The notes below the pieces were generated by a model, which made no database searches, was not told the DNA's origin, and worked only from the letters and a program-made list of their open reading frames with translations. 64,000 nucleotides of DNA, taken from positions 62,001 through 126,000 of the IMG/VR virus record IMGVR_UViG_3300035698_035310, one strand, 5' to 3'. This document shows, piece by piece, positions 26,308-34,619 of this stretch. This DNA is from a virus. How positions within the stretch are numbered: position 1 is the stretch's first letter; every line of letters starts with the position of its first letter. Made by a program: the position numbers and the translations under genes.

Positions 26308-26784
26308 ATGCAATATATTATTAATAAATTGCGCAACGAACTTAAAACATTGTTTTCGAATGTTAAAATTTCTAACACGCAAGGAACATTGTATAAAGTG
26401 TCTGCGAAGAACGCATTTCGTGATATTCACGGTGCAACATATGAAGAATTTGTTGTAAAGGCAATTGAAGTTGCAGGATTTGAAGTCGATGCAGTAAACA
26501 TGTCAATGGATGATAATGTTAGTATTATGTGTAGACATGAAAAGGATAATATTGTTCCTGATGATGTTATTACATTTTGGGCTAACTATCAAATCGGTGG
26601 CAGCGGAATGAGCACTTCAACGCAAAGCACGCTTCGCAACATGGCACGTATGATTTACAAAGAGCGTGGCATTGATTATAAAACCATCGAATACTCGATT
26701 GGTAGATATAATGGAACTGATAAAGTTGCGGTCATGGCAAATAACAAATTTATTAGATTTCAAGATGAAGTGGAGATTGCATAA
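26308..26784 (+). CDS. hypothetical protein
   Basis: 158 residues, AAGGAG Shine-Dalgarno. Contains a Gly/Ser-rich IGGSGMSTSTQSTLRNMARM stretch. No recognised domain. Stop overlaps the next start. Confidence 0.62.
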   Translation: MQYIINKLRNELKTLFSNVKISNTQGTLYKVSAKNAFRDIHGATYEEFVVKAIEVAGFEVDAVNMSMDDNVSIMCRHEKDNIVPDDVITFWANYQIGGSGMSTSTQSTLRNMARMIYKERGIDYKTIEYSIGRYNGTDKVAVMANNKFIRFQDEVEIA

Positions 26785-27239
26785 TGAAAAATCTTGCTGG
26801 TGTAGAAAAATGTGATGACTACATTCGTGACGAACTTGAAAAAGCGGGTATTACTCCGTTTGAAATTCTTAAAGGAACATCAGAAGTTCCATATTCAGTT
26901 ATTGGTTTATTGGGGCATGATGATTATGATGAGCGTGATATTAATTTTTTCAAGCGCCATAAACTCGCTATAAAAATTGCATCATTTCATTTCACACGAA
27001 ATTGGTATTACTGGATAGTTAGTGGTTATGTTCCATTGGATGTGGCTGAAATAATGTACGCTAATCCCAATGGCGTTAAGGATATTCGTGCTGCTGGACA
27101 TTGTGGATGTCCACCACCTTCTGAACAAGTTGATAGAATTTTAGTTTGTGGGAAAAAGGTGGTGTCTTCATATCACATTGACTCACAAGAAGGTTTGAAT
27201 TATTTTGTTCAAACACTCAAAGAACACGGTTTGGTATAA
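26784..27239 (+). CDS. hypothetical protein
   Basis: 151 residues with a central aromatic segment and a GHCGCPPPSEQ motif with two Cys; then a basic strand-rich C-terminus. The Cys pair and His could bind a metal. Unknown. Confidence 0.6.
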   Translation: MKNLAGVEKCDDYIRDELEKAGITPFEILKGTSEVPYSVIGLLGHDDYDERDINFFKRHKLAIKIASFHFTRNWYYWIVSGYVPLDVAEIMYANPNGVKDIRAAGHCGCPPPSEQVDRILVCGKKVVSSYHIDSQEGLNYFVQTLKEHGLV

Positions 27240-27250
27240 AGGAGAATAAA

Positions 27251-27481
27251 ATGTCTGATTTAACCAATGTTACTACACATGATGCATGGATGGCTTTATT
27301 TAATATTAGAAAAAAAGATTTAGAGTCTGTATTAACACTACTAACAAAAAACAATACACTAGGAATTGATAATTCAAAAATTTCTAAAATTATGGAACAT
27401 CTTGATACCGCTTTTGATGGCATCGAAGCACAAGTTATTATTGCGCAGCGCGACAAACAAATGGAAAAAGGAAAATTATAA
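27251..27481 (+). CDS. small hypothetical protein before the CDF transporter
   Basis: 76 residues, helical, AAGGAG Shine-Dalgarno. Stop abuts the transporter start, suggesting co-translation. Unknown. Confidence 0.6.
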   Translation: MSDLTNVTTHDAWMALFNIRKKDLESVLTLLTKNNTLGIDNSKISKIMEHLDTAFDGIEAQVIIAQRDKQMEKGKL

Positions 27482-28480
27482 ATGTCGCATTCTTCTAAAA
27501 AGGTAATTTATTATGCTGCGGTAGCCAATTTTGGTATTGCTATTGCTAAATTTGGTGGTGCATGGCTTACTGGTAGTGCCGCTATGATGTCAGAAGGAAT
27601 TCACTCTTTGGTGGATACCAGCAATCAAGGATTGCTTTTATTGGGGATGAAAAAAGCGAGTAAACCAGCAGATGCCAAACATCCTTCTGGTTATGGTCGT
27701 GAACTTTATTTTTATGCATTTATTGTAGCCATTCTTATTTTTGCAGTTGGTGCAGGTGTATCATTATTGGAAGGTGTAGAAGCATTGATGCATGGTAAAG
27801 CATTATTAATGGGATCGGTTGCATTCGTGGGTTTCAATATTGGATATCAATACATTGTTCTTGGTATTTTATTTTTTGGTATGTTGTTGGAAGGGAAATC
27901 GTGGTTGGTTGCATATCAGGAATTTACTGGATCGTTACCAAATGGTGTAGGTGTGTGGAAAGGTCTTACTGATGTTAAAGACCCGACTGTAGCAGTTATT
28001 TTAGTTGAAGACACTGCTGCTATGTTGGGTTTGTTTGTAGCATTTATTGGTGTAGGGGCAGCATATTATTTTAATAATTCGTTGCTTGATGCTGGTGCAA
28101 CTATTATTATTGGTGTTATTTTAGCATCGGTATCAATGTTTTTGGCGTATGAATGTAAATCGTTATTGATCGGCGAAGCAGCATCACCAGAAGTCCAAAA
28201 AAGTATTGCTGATATTATTTCTGAAATGCCGGGTGTTATTAAAGCGAACGAAGTTATTACTGAACATATTGGGCCAAAAGAAGTTAGAGTATTGATTTCA
28301 TTGGATTTTAAGGATTCTACTTCATCGACGCAAATTGAAGCAATTTCTAGCAGATTGGAAAAGCAAATTAAAAAGAAACACGTCGATGTTACGAGAGTGT
28401 TTGTTGAAGCACAAAGCAGTTATTCGCATGCACGCGATGCTGAAACCGAAGCGGCTGAACATAATGGATTATACGGATGA
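27482..28480 (+). CDS. cation diffusion facilitator (CDF) metal transporter
   Basis: 332 residues, the usual size for CDF proteins. The N-terminal membrane domain has about six spans. The family pattern in TM2 is clear (GSAAMMSEGIHSLVDTSNQ, with HxxxD), and the second metal pair region is VEDTAAMLGL in TM5 (E/D..). The cytoplasmic domain (about 240-310) has MPGVIKANEV and KEVRVLISLDF. CDF proteins export Zn, Fe, Co or Mn by proton antiport. The insert between TM4 and TM5 (GKSWLVAYQEFTGSLPNGVG) is longer than usual. The next gene, purN, overlaps it by 4 bases. Very unusual cargo for a phage. Confidence 0.88.
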   Translation: MSHSSKKVIYYAAVANFGIAIAKFGGAWLTGSAAMMSEGIHSLVDTSNQGLLLLGMKKASKPADAKHPSGYGRELYFYAFIVAILIFAVGAGVSLLEGVEALMHGKALLMGSVAFVGFNIGYQYIVLGILFFGMLLEGKSWLVAYQEFTGSLPNGVGVWKGLTDVKDPTVAVILVEDTAAMLGLFVAFIGVGAAYYFNNSLLDAGATIIIGVILASVSMFLAYECKSLLIGEAASPEVQKSIADIISEMPGVIKANEVITEHIGPKEVRVLISLDFKDSTSSTQIEAISSRLEKQIKKKHVDVTRVFVEAQSSYSHARDAETEAAEHNGLYG

Positions 28481-29061
28481 AAAAATTAAAAATAGCAGTT
28501 TTAATTTCTGGCAATGGGTCTAACTTACAAGCATTGATAAATTCATGTAGACCGAATGTTTCACCAGTTGAAATCGTATGTGTTATATCTAATGAGGCTT
28601 CTGCATATGGATTAACAAGGGCAAAAGAAAGTGGTATAAGAACATTTGTTGCGCCATATTTATCGACTAAATCGAAGCAAGAAAACGATCAATTTGTGAC
28701 ATATATTTTAAATTATTTTGATGTTGATTTAGTATGTCTTGCCGGATTTATGAAATTATTCACAAATGAATTTTGTGAACGATGGAAAGGTAATTTGATC
28801 AACATACATCCTTCATTGTTGCCCAAGTATAAAGGACTTGACGTATATCAACGAGCACTTGATGACAATGAAACAGTTAGTGGATGCACAATTCATTACG
28901 TGACGGCGAAAATGGACGATGGCCCAATTATTGCTCAATATCAAGTCCCAATTAATGAGGGTGATACATCTGAAGATTTACAAAAACGTATTTTAACAAT
29001 GGAGCATTTGATATATCCTAATGTGGTATATAGAATTGCACATGAACGAGGGTTTGGTTAA
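28477..29061 (+). CDS. purN: phosphoribosylglycinamide formyltransferase
   Basis: 194 residues (family about 190-215). It carries the formyltransferase fold: ISGNGSNLQALI at the start, catalytic Asn and His in LINIHPSLLPKYKG, and Asp in MDDGPIIAQ. It transfers formyl from 10-formyl-THF to glycinamide ribonucleotide in purine synthesis. Phages use purine genes to enlarge nucleotide pools; a PurS-like gene is at 57639. Overlaps the CDF gene (ATGA). Confidence 0.9.
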   Translation: MKKLKIAVLISGNGSNLQALINSCRPNVSPVEIVCVISNEASAYGLTRAKESGIRTFVAPYLSTKSKQENDQFVTYILNYFDVDLVCLAGFMKLFTNEFCERWKGNLINIHPSLLPKYKGLDVYQRALDDNETVSGCTIHYVTAKMDDGPIIAQYQVPINEGDTSEDLQKRILTMEHLIYPNVVYRIAHERGFG

Positions 29062-29297
29062 TGCCATTTAGAATGATACGTGTTCGTATACCGATGACAT
29101 TGATGGACTATCAACAGCTTCCAAATTTGTATCAAGCTGATTCTCCTGGTGATTATGAGAAACCGATGTCGATTATGATGGGGCAATATTATGTCCAAGA
29201 AGATAGATATCACGTTGGTGATAAATCATTCATTATGCATTATGGTGCCATTTGGTATCCAAAACAAAAATATTTTATAAAATGGTTAAGGGGATAA
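29061..29297 (+). CDS. small hypothetical protein
   Basis: 78 residues, start overlaps the purN stop (TAATGC). Basic, aromatic-rich. A short stretch follows (29302-29377) that encodes coiled-coil-like residues (KEKEQLEKQIATLNKKLEKM) in a frame lacking a start codon, perhaps a decayed gene. Confidence 0.55.
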   Translation: MPFRMIRVRIPMTLMDYQQLPNLYQADSPGDYEKPMSIMMGQYYVQEDRYHVGDKSFIMHYGAIWYPKQKYFIKWLRG

Positions 29298-29377
29298 TAC
29301 TATGGAAAGAAAATAAAAGAAAAAGAACAATTAGAGAAACAAATAGCAACGTTAAATAAAAAATTGGAGAAAATGTA

Positions 29378-29968
29378 ATGTCTGATATAAAACCCAAAAT
29401 AACGCTACCAAAAAAACAATATATGCCCGAATATGGCGACATTGACGTTTATGGTGAATATTGCAAATATTTAGAAAAGGTTGATTGGGAGTTATTTCGT
29501 ACCATGAATCCAATGCCCATTCTTGGCATATTCTCAAGTAATCCATGGAACGCAATGCTTGGTTTTGGTATTGATAAAACTTCTGTCGAAAATTTGAAAC
29601 AATGGTCTAGAAATTACTGCCCTTGTTCTGATATGAATTATAATTCCATTGTTCCAGTAAGCATTTTAACATCAGACGCAGATCGATATATTGGTGGTGA
29701 TAAAGCGCATTGGTTTTACGACCTTCTTAGTGATGGCGATTGGAATAGATATCAAAACTGGGGTATTAGTAATGAAGACTCTTCTAAAGATAAATCACGT
29801 GAAACACCAGAAGATTATCTTAGTACGGTGAGTAGAGCAATACTTGGTAGCGGCTATACTGAATGTATTTTACCTAGCGATGGTGGGCATGATTTAATCT
29901 TTGCGATGATTCCTCTTGACAATGGTGATAAAATTGTTACAATAGGATGGGAATGGTATAACAAATAA
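29378..29968 (+). CDS. hypothetical protein
   Basis: 196 residues, Trp-rich, acidic, soluble. Shine-Dalgarno GGAG (29367-29370). No family recognised. Confidence 0.62.
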   Translation: MSDIKPKITLPKKQYMPEYGDIDVYGEYCKYLEKVDWELFRTMNPMPILGIFSSNPWNAMLGFGIDKTSVENLKQWSRNYCPCSDMNYNSIVPVSILTSDADRYIGGDKAHWFYDLLSDGDWNRYQNWGISNEDSSKDKSRETPEDYLSTVSRAILGSGYTECILPSDGGHDLIFAMIPLDNGDKIVTIGWEWYNK

Positions 29969-30033
29969 AGGACACCAATACAAGTATTGGCAGATAAAAA
30001 ATTCGACTTGGAATATGATTGAAGGGATATAAA

Positions 30034-30966
30034 ATGATTAATAAAGACGCAAAAATTTTAGTAGCAGTATCTGGTGGTGTTGACTCTGTCTATATGTTAC
30101 ATTTGTTATTGAAACTTGGATATTCAAATCTTGGTGTTGTTAATTTCAATCATCAACATCGCGATGAATCTATGATGGAACAACAATTTGTTAGAACGTT
30201 GGCAGAAAATAGCAAACTCGTATTTCACGCCGCAGGTACTAATGTAGATACTCATTGTAAAATGAGAAACGAATCATTCGAGTTAGTGGCAAGAGATTTG
30301 CGGCGCACGTATTTTAATGCTATTATTGAAGAGCATGAATATGAATGGCTTGCATTGGGTCAACATAGTGATGACCAAGCAGAAACTGTTTTATTGAATT
30401 TGTTTCGTGGTTCGGGCGTCCATGGATTGGCTGGAATGCTTGGTGAAGATGAAGAACAAAAAATCTTTCGACCACTACTTCAAATGTCAAAGCATGAAAT
30501 TTATACAAGTGCGATTGCTGCTAATCTCGAATGGCACGAAGATCACACCAATCATGAAACGGAACACGATAGAAATTGGTTGCGCAATGAAATTATTCCA
30601 CAGTTGGAAACTCGCCGCAGTGGATTAAAAACAGTATTGAATGATACTGCTACACGTATGCAAGATATGAGTGATTATATCAAAAGTGAAGCACATCATT
30701 GGTTTGAAAATTATTTTTTAGGAACTGGTTATCAACTTTCAGCCAATCATTACATGGTAGAACATAAAGTTTTACGTGCTGAAATTTTAGGTTTTATTTG
30801 GGTATACTGTAATGGTTCACGTAAAAACTTTAACAACAAAGTAGTGTTTGAAATTGAAAAATGGTTATCGTCTAATCCAGAAGGTGGAACCAAAGTCTAT
30901 TTTGGTGACACATATTTGACTATTAAACATGGATTGGTAACAGTAATTTATGATAAAACAACGTAG
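30034..30966 (+). CDS. tilS: tRNA(Ile)-lysidine synthetase
   Basis: 310 residues from ATG 30034 (AAGGG upstream; an in-frame TTG at 30019 is unlikely). The PP-loop ATP pyrophosphatase motif SGGVDS is at residues 13-18. The family motif GQHSDDQAETVLLNLFRGSG lies near 110-130, and a DRNWLRNEIIPQL motif follows. The enzyme turns C34 of CAU-anticodon tRNA(Ile) into lysidine, switching it from AUG to AUA decoding. The length matches short TilS proteins lacking the extra C-terminal domain of E. coli TilS. It is functionally linked to the CAU tRNA at 18448-18528. Confidence 0.9.
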   Translation: MINKDAKILVAVSGGVDSVYMLHLLLKLGYSNLGVVNFNHQHRDESMMEQQFVRTLAENSKLVFHAAGTNVDTHCKMRNESFELVARDLRRTYFNAIIEEHEYEWLALGQHSDDQAETVLLNLFRGSGVHGLAGMLGEDEEQKIFRPLLQMSKHEIYTSAIAANLEWHEDHTNHETEHDRNWLRNEIIPQLETRRSGLKTVLNDTATRMQDMSDYIKSEAHHWFENYFLGTGYQLSANHYMVEHKVLRAEILGFIWVYCNGSRKNFNNKVVFEIEKWLSSNPEGGTKVYFGDTYLTIKHGLVTVIYDKTT

Positions 30967-31234
30967 CTCATTTCCTAGAACTGTATTGGTTGGCAAAGAA
31001 CGCCGACTAATGTTGATGAAATCCATGATGAATGGTATAGAGCAACGGTTGTTGGTCAATCGCGAGGGATGTTATAATATTAAAGATGTTGATATTAAAG
31101 CAATGATGAAAAAAGGTCATGTAACGCTTTTTCGTGTGAAATCGCATTCATTTTGTTGTGAACATAGACAATTATCATATATCAAGATGACTAGAAAAGG
31201 TCGCGTATATTATCGAAAACACATTAAGTGTTGA
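30950..31234 (+). CDS. small basic hypothetical protein
   Basis: 94 residues, overlapping the tilS end by 17 bases. Strongly basic, with HSFCCEH Cys/His cluster. Could bind nucleic acid; unknown. The next gene's -35 box begins inside its end. Confidence 0.55.
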   Translation: MIKQRSSFPRTVLVGKERRLMLMKSMMNGIEQRLLVNREGCYNIKDVDIKAMMKKGHVTLFRVKSHSFCCEHRQLSYIKMTRKGRVYYRKHIKC

Positions 31235-31259
31235 CGGTTAATAATATAGATGATATGAT
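31231..31259 (+). promoter_or_regulatory. sigma70-type promoter for TyrRS
   Basis: TTGACG 31231-31236, spacer 17, TATGAT 31254-31259. Confidence 0.7.
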
Positions 31260-31287
31260 TATTGAAATATGAAAAAGGAAATATAAT

Positions 31288-32538
31288 ATGTCGCATGTTT
31301 TTAAAAATGATTTAATGGTGGATTTGACCGATAGAGGTTTTATACACTCTACTACGGCTGACACCAATCTCGAAAACGCATTAAGTGAGCCATGCGTCAT
31401 TTACTGTGGATTTGATTGCACTGCTGATTCTTTGCATATTGGTAGTTTAGTCCAACTTAAAATGTTAAAAAAGTTTAAAGACGCTGGTCATGTAGTGGTT
31501 CCAGTTATTGGAACTGCTACGACTAAAATTGGCGATCCATCTGGTCGCGATACGGCAAGACCGTTACTTACAGATGAAGAAATTGATCGTAATGCTAGGG
31601 GCATCGAATTCAGCATTTCTAATGTGGTTGATGCTGATGAAGTTATACACAATCATGAATTTATTGAAGAACTTGACGTCGTTGATTTCATGCGCAATAT
31701 CGGTAGTAAGATATCCATCAACACAATGATGAATCTTGAAAGCGTTCGTTCGAGAATGGAAGGCGACGAAGGAATGTCATTTCTTGAATTTTCATACAGT
31801 TTATTTCAAGCATACGATTTCTACAATATCATCAATGAAAACCCAACCATGCATGTAATTCAAATAGGCGGCAGTGATCAATGGGGTAATATCACCATGG
31901 GTTTGGAGTTGGCTAAAAAAATGTGGGATAGCAAAAATCCAATGAAAGAAGCATTTGGCATTACAACGCCATTGTTGACATCGTCTAATGGTCAAAAAAT
32001 GGGCAAAACTGCGGATGGTGTAGTATGGCTCAATGGGAGCAAAATGACTGCATTGGATTTCTGGCAATTTTGGAGAAATATTCCAGATGATGATCTATTC
32101 CATTTGTTGCGATTATTTAGCGATTCAAGTCTTGAATTAATAAACCATATGGATGAGCACGGCAGTGAAACAGATGGTTACATCAACATGATGAAAAAAT
32201 CATTCGCTTGTGAAATGACTTCTATGATTCGCGGTAACGATGAATCATTAAAAGCGGCAAAAATGGCAGAAAGCATATTTGAAGATAAATCAGATATTGA
32301 TTTACCAGAACATAAAGTTGATCGAGAATGCATGGTTAGTAATCTTGCATTGACTGTCTTTTTACGCGAAGAAGGATTTATGAAATCATCCGGCGAAGCC
32401 AAACGCATGATTCAACAAGGTGGAATTCGTATAGACAACGTTAAGGTCGACGATGTCAATACTATTATATCATCAAAAGGTGAATCATTCAAACTAAGCA
32501 TAGGACAAAAGAAACATTACAGGATTGAATTTGAATGA
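31288..32538 (+). CDS. tyrS: tyrosyl-tRNA synthetase
   Basis: 416 residues, the length of bacterial TyrRS. Class I signature HIGS at residues 50-53, the tyrosine-binding YSLFQAYDFY and GGSDQWGNI blocks, and the KMSKS-like loop KMGKT at 237-241. The C-terminal S4 RNA-binding domain contains SSGEAKRMIQQGGIRIDN. It charges tRNA(Tyr). Together with TilS, GatB/YqeY, SpoU and the tRNA it makes a translation set. Shine-Dalgarno AAAGGAAA; own promoter. Confidence 0.95.
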   Translation: MSHVFKNDLMVDLTDRGFIHSTTADTNLENALSEPCVIYCGFDCTADSLHIGSLVQLKMLKKFKDAGHVVVPVIGTATTKIGDPSGRDTARPLLTDEEIDRNARGIEFSISNVVDADEVIHNHEFIEELDVVDFMRNIGSKISINTMMNLESVRSRMEGDEGMSFLEFSYSLFQAYDFYNIINENPTMHVIQIGGSDQWGNITMGLELAKKMWDSKNPMKEAFGITTPLLTSSNGQKMGKTADGVVWLNGSKMTALDFWQFWRNIPDDDLFHLLRLFSDSSLELINHMDEHGSETDGYINMMKKSFACEMTSMIRGNDESLKAAKMAESIFEDKSDIDLPEHKVDRECMVSNLALTVFLREEGFMKSSGEAKRMIQQGGIRIDNVKVDDVNTIISSKGESFKLSIGQKKHYRIEFE

Positions 32539-32879
32539 TATTTAAAGACGCAGATATTACCCGATTTTGGAGTAAAGTAAAAAGAGAAAAAGAAAACGAC
32601 TGTTGGCATTGGCAAGGTGGAATTCACTGGGCAAGTTCATTGGAAGTTCGTAATCGATATGGTGTATTTCATGCAAATAATAAAAAATATAGAGCACATC
32701 GTGTTTCTTATGCTATAATAAATGGAATAATACCAGATGGGCATGTTGTTAGACATAAGTGCGATAATCCTAAATGTTGCAATCCAGCACATTTGGAAAC
32801 TGGCACACAACAGGAAAACGATATGGATAGAATTATTCGTGGTAGAACGAGGAACGGACATACAGGGAGAATAAAATGA
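32535..32879 (+). CDS. HNH endonuclease
   Basis: 114 residues; overlaps the tyrS stop by 4 bases. The HNH core is DGHVVRHKCDNPKCCNPAHLE, preceded by WHWQGG and YRAHRVSYAI, as in phage homing HNH proteins, followed by a short NUMOD-like tail. It probably nicks or cuts DNA and spreads as a free-standing mobile gene. Confidence 0.85.
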   Translation: MIFKDADITRFWSKVKREKENDCWHWQGGIHWASSLEVRNRYGVFHANNKKYRAHRVSYAIINGIIPDGHVVRHKCDNPKCCNPAHLETGTQQENDMDRIIRGRTRNGHTGRIK

Positions 32880-33169
32880 AAAAATATATGATTTTGTTAG
32901 TTGGAGTATTAGCGTTGGCTGGTTGTGACAATACCGAAATAGTGAGTGATTGTAGCAATTTAACCACCGAACCGAGACTGGAAATGGAAAAAACTTTCTC
33001 CATGTGTTTGATAAAAACTGACGTTGGCACATGCAAACGCAACGTTGAAGATTTGTATTGTGAAAAACGCATCGTTGAAACAAATAGCGATGGCGCAGTA
33101 GTAAAAATTCATCGTATTTTAGATGGCAAACAAATAATGTCAAATGAGGTCAAACTTGATGTTGAGTAA
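32876..33169 (+). CDS. small lipoprotein
   Basis: 97 residues; signal sequence with lipobox ALAGC (Cys17). The mature part has five Cys (CSNL, CLIK, CKRN, CEK pattern) and resembles the next gene's product in its Cys spacing, so the two may be paralogues. Periplasmic. Unknown. Confidence 0.65.
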   Translation: MKKYMILLVGVLALAGCDNTEIVSDCSNLTTEPRLEMEKTFSMCLIKTDVGTCKRNVEDLYCEKRIVETNSDGAVVKIHRILDGKQIMSNEVKLDVE

Positions 33170-33494
33170 TAAAAATGCCAATTTAATAGGTGCGGCAATG
33201 GTGTGTTTGACAATTGTTATTGTTGTTAATGTGATAACACCCAATGAGCCGGTAGTGTTCCCACCAATATCTCTAACAAATGTTGAAATGGATTGTGGTT
33301 CTATTACTGCCACCGGGGCAACACGAATGGATGTATATATTAGAACATGCCCATCGGTAGAACTCAGTGCAGGAAGAACGTGTGTTCATCGCGCACCACA
33401 TTTGTTTTGTCCAAAAGTAGTTATCGAACTTAATGTTGATGAAACAGTAAAATCAATTCGTAAGTTTTCCAATATAGAGGTTGAAAATGAGTAA
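33159..33494 (+). CDS. membrane-anchored Cys-rich periplasmic protein
   Basis: 111 residues from ATG 33159 (GAGG 9 bases upstream). One N-terminal membrane span (about 11-29), then a periplasmic part with Cys at MDCGS, RTCPS, RTCVH and LFCPK, matching the Cys order of the upstream lipoprotein. Overlaps the next gene by 8 bases. Confidence 0.62.
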   Translation: MLSNKNANLIGAAMVCLTIVIVVNVITPNEPVVFPPISLTNVEMDCGSITATGATRMDVYIRTCPSVELSAGRTCVHRAPHLFCPKVVIELNVDETVKSIRKFSNIEVENE

Positions 33495-33981
33495 ATCGAT
33501 TGCGGTATACGCGGGAAGTTTTTCGCCAATAACTCTGGGACACTTAGATATCATCGAAAAAGCGCGTAATCTGTTTGATGTTATATATGTTTCGGTTGGG
33601 CATAATGAAAATAAAACCAGTTTGTTTACAGTCAACGAACGTATTAAATTGATTAAGTGTTCCATGGAAGAATATGGTATATCAAATGATACAGTTAATG
33701 TTACTTCATTCGATGGATTATTAATTGATCATGCCGAATTGAAAAATGCCACACATTTGGTTCGTGGATTGCGTGCTGCATCTGATTTTGACGCGGAGTT
33801 CACATTGAATGGAACTAACTCCAGAATGAATAATGATATTGTTACAACGTTTTTCATGGCACCACAAGATTTTCTATTTGTGTCATCAAGTACGGTAAAA
33901 GTGTTAGCACCAAGTGGAAAAGATATTTCGTGGATGGTTACGCCGTGTGTTGAAGCAGCACTTAAGGAGAAATTCAAATGA
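33487..33981 (+). CDS. coaD: phosphopantetheine adenylyltransferase
   Basis: 164 residues from ATG 33487 (GAGG upstream; overlaps the previous stop). Family motifs are intact: AGSFSPITLGHLDII (nucleotidyltransferase TxGH), HLVRGLRAASDFDAEF, and SSSTVKVLA near the C-terminus. It makes dephospho-CoA from phosphopantetheine and ATP, the penultimate step of CoA synthesis. A CoA gene is rare phage cargo; it may support host metabolism during infection. Confidence 0.92.
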   Translation: MSKSIAVYAGSFSPITLGHLDIIEKARNLFDVIYVSVGHNENKTSLFTVNERIKLIKCSMEEYGISNDTVNVTSFDGLLIDHAELKNATHLVRGLRAASDFDAEFTLNGTNSRMNNDIVTTFFMAPQDFLFVSSSTVKVLAPSGKDISWMVTPCVEAALKEKFK

Positions 33982-34262
33982 CAAAAAAATGGCTAGTTAC
34001 AGTTACAACAACGGATCATTTTTATGTGAAATCATTGAATAGGCGTGATACTTGTTTAATAAACTGGGTTAACAGTTATATCATTGATGATCATCCGGTG
34101 GTATGGTTTAATAATACTATCCGATTATATAATGAATGGTATATGTCCGATGAACGTGATGAACGAAAGGGTGTTATGGAAGTTCATAATATTTTATATT
34201 CTATCGAAATTCCTGATGGTTTAAATGTTGATAAAATCAGAGTATGGAATGACATGGATTAA
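33978..34262 (+). CDS. hypothetical protein
   Basis: 94 residues, overlaps the coaD stop (ATGA). Trp/Tyr-rich, beta-like. Unknown. Confidence 0.6.
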   Translation: MTKKWLVTVTTTDHFYVKSLNRRDTCLINWVNSYIIDDHPVVWFNNTIRLYNEWYMSDERDERKGVMEVHNILYSIEIPDGLNVDKIRVWNDMD

Positions 34263-34280
34263 TACGCGTTCAGCCATAAT

Positions 34281-34290
34281 GATAAATAAT
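34281..34290 (+). promoter_or_regulatory. putative late promoter (GATAAATAAT) just before a start codon
   Basis: Ends 4 bases before ATG 34295, so a transcript from here would be almost leaderless. Confidence 0.4.
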
Positions 34291-34294
34291 ATCT

Positions 34295-34549
34295 ATGGGG
34301 CTACCAATATTAAAATGGGAAAAAATAAATTCCACCAACATTAAACGAACTTCATGGATTCCAGAAGAAGACCCTGAAGCCGACGGTGGCAATATGTATG
34401 TCGATTTTCATTCTGGTTGGATGTATGTTTATTTTGAAGTTCCTAGCGAAGTATATGATGCATTCAAAAAAGCACCATCACGCGGAAAATTTCACGCACA
34501 GCATATTAAATGGAAATATGACTATTCCGTTCTAAATAAGAAAAAATAA
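34295..34549 (+). CDS. KTSC-domain-like protein
   Basis: 84 residues. The C-terminal half fits the KTSC pattern: MYVDFHSGWMYVYFEVPSEV, then YDAFKKAPSRGKFHAQHI. KTSC domains are small, often fused to or near lysyl-tRNA synthetase or phage RNA-related proteins; function unclear. No Shine-Dalgarno is visible. Confidence 0.68.
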   Translation: MGLPILKWEKINSTNIKRTSWIPEEDPEADGGNMYVDFHSGWMYVYFEVPSEVYDAFKKAPSRGKFHAQHIKWKYDYSVLNKKK

Positions 34550-34552
34550 TAT

Positions 34553-34584
34553 TTGACATAATACCCCCCCCACTGTGATATACT
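34553..34584 (+). promoter_or_regulatory. sigma70-type promoter with a C8 tract in an overlong spacer
   Basis: TTGACA 34553-34558 and TATACT 34579-34584, spacer 20, containing eight C at 34564-34571. A TGTGATATACT context gives a partial extended -10. Confidence 0.6.
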
Positions 34585-34619
34585 TATATAAGTTTAAAAA
34601 ATATAGGAGAGATATTAGT

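Noticed and set aside
29302-29377. Possible small coiled-coil gene
   Set aside because: ATG 29302 meets a stop after four codons; the coiled-coil-like frame has no start codon.
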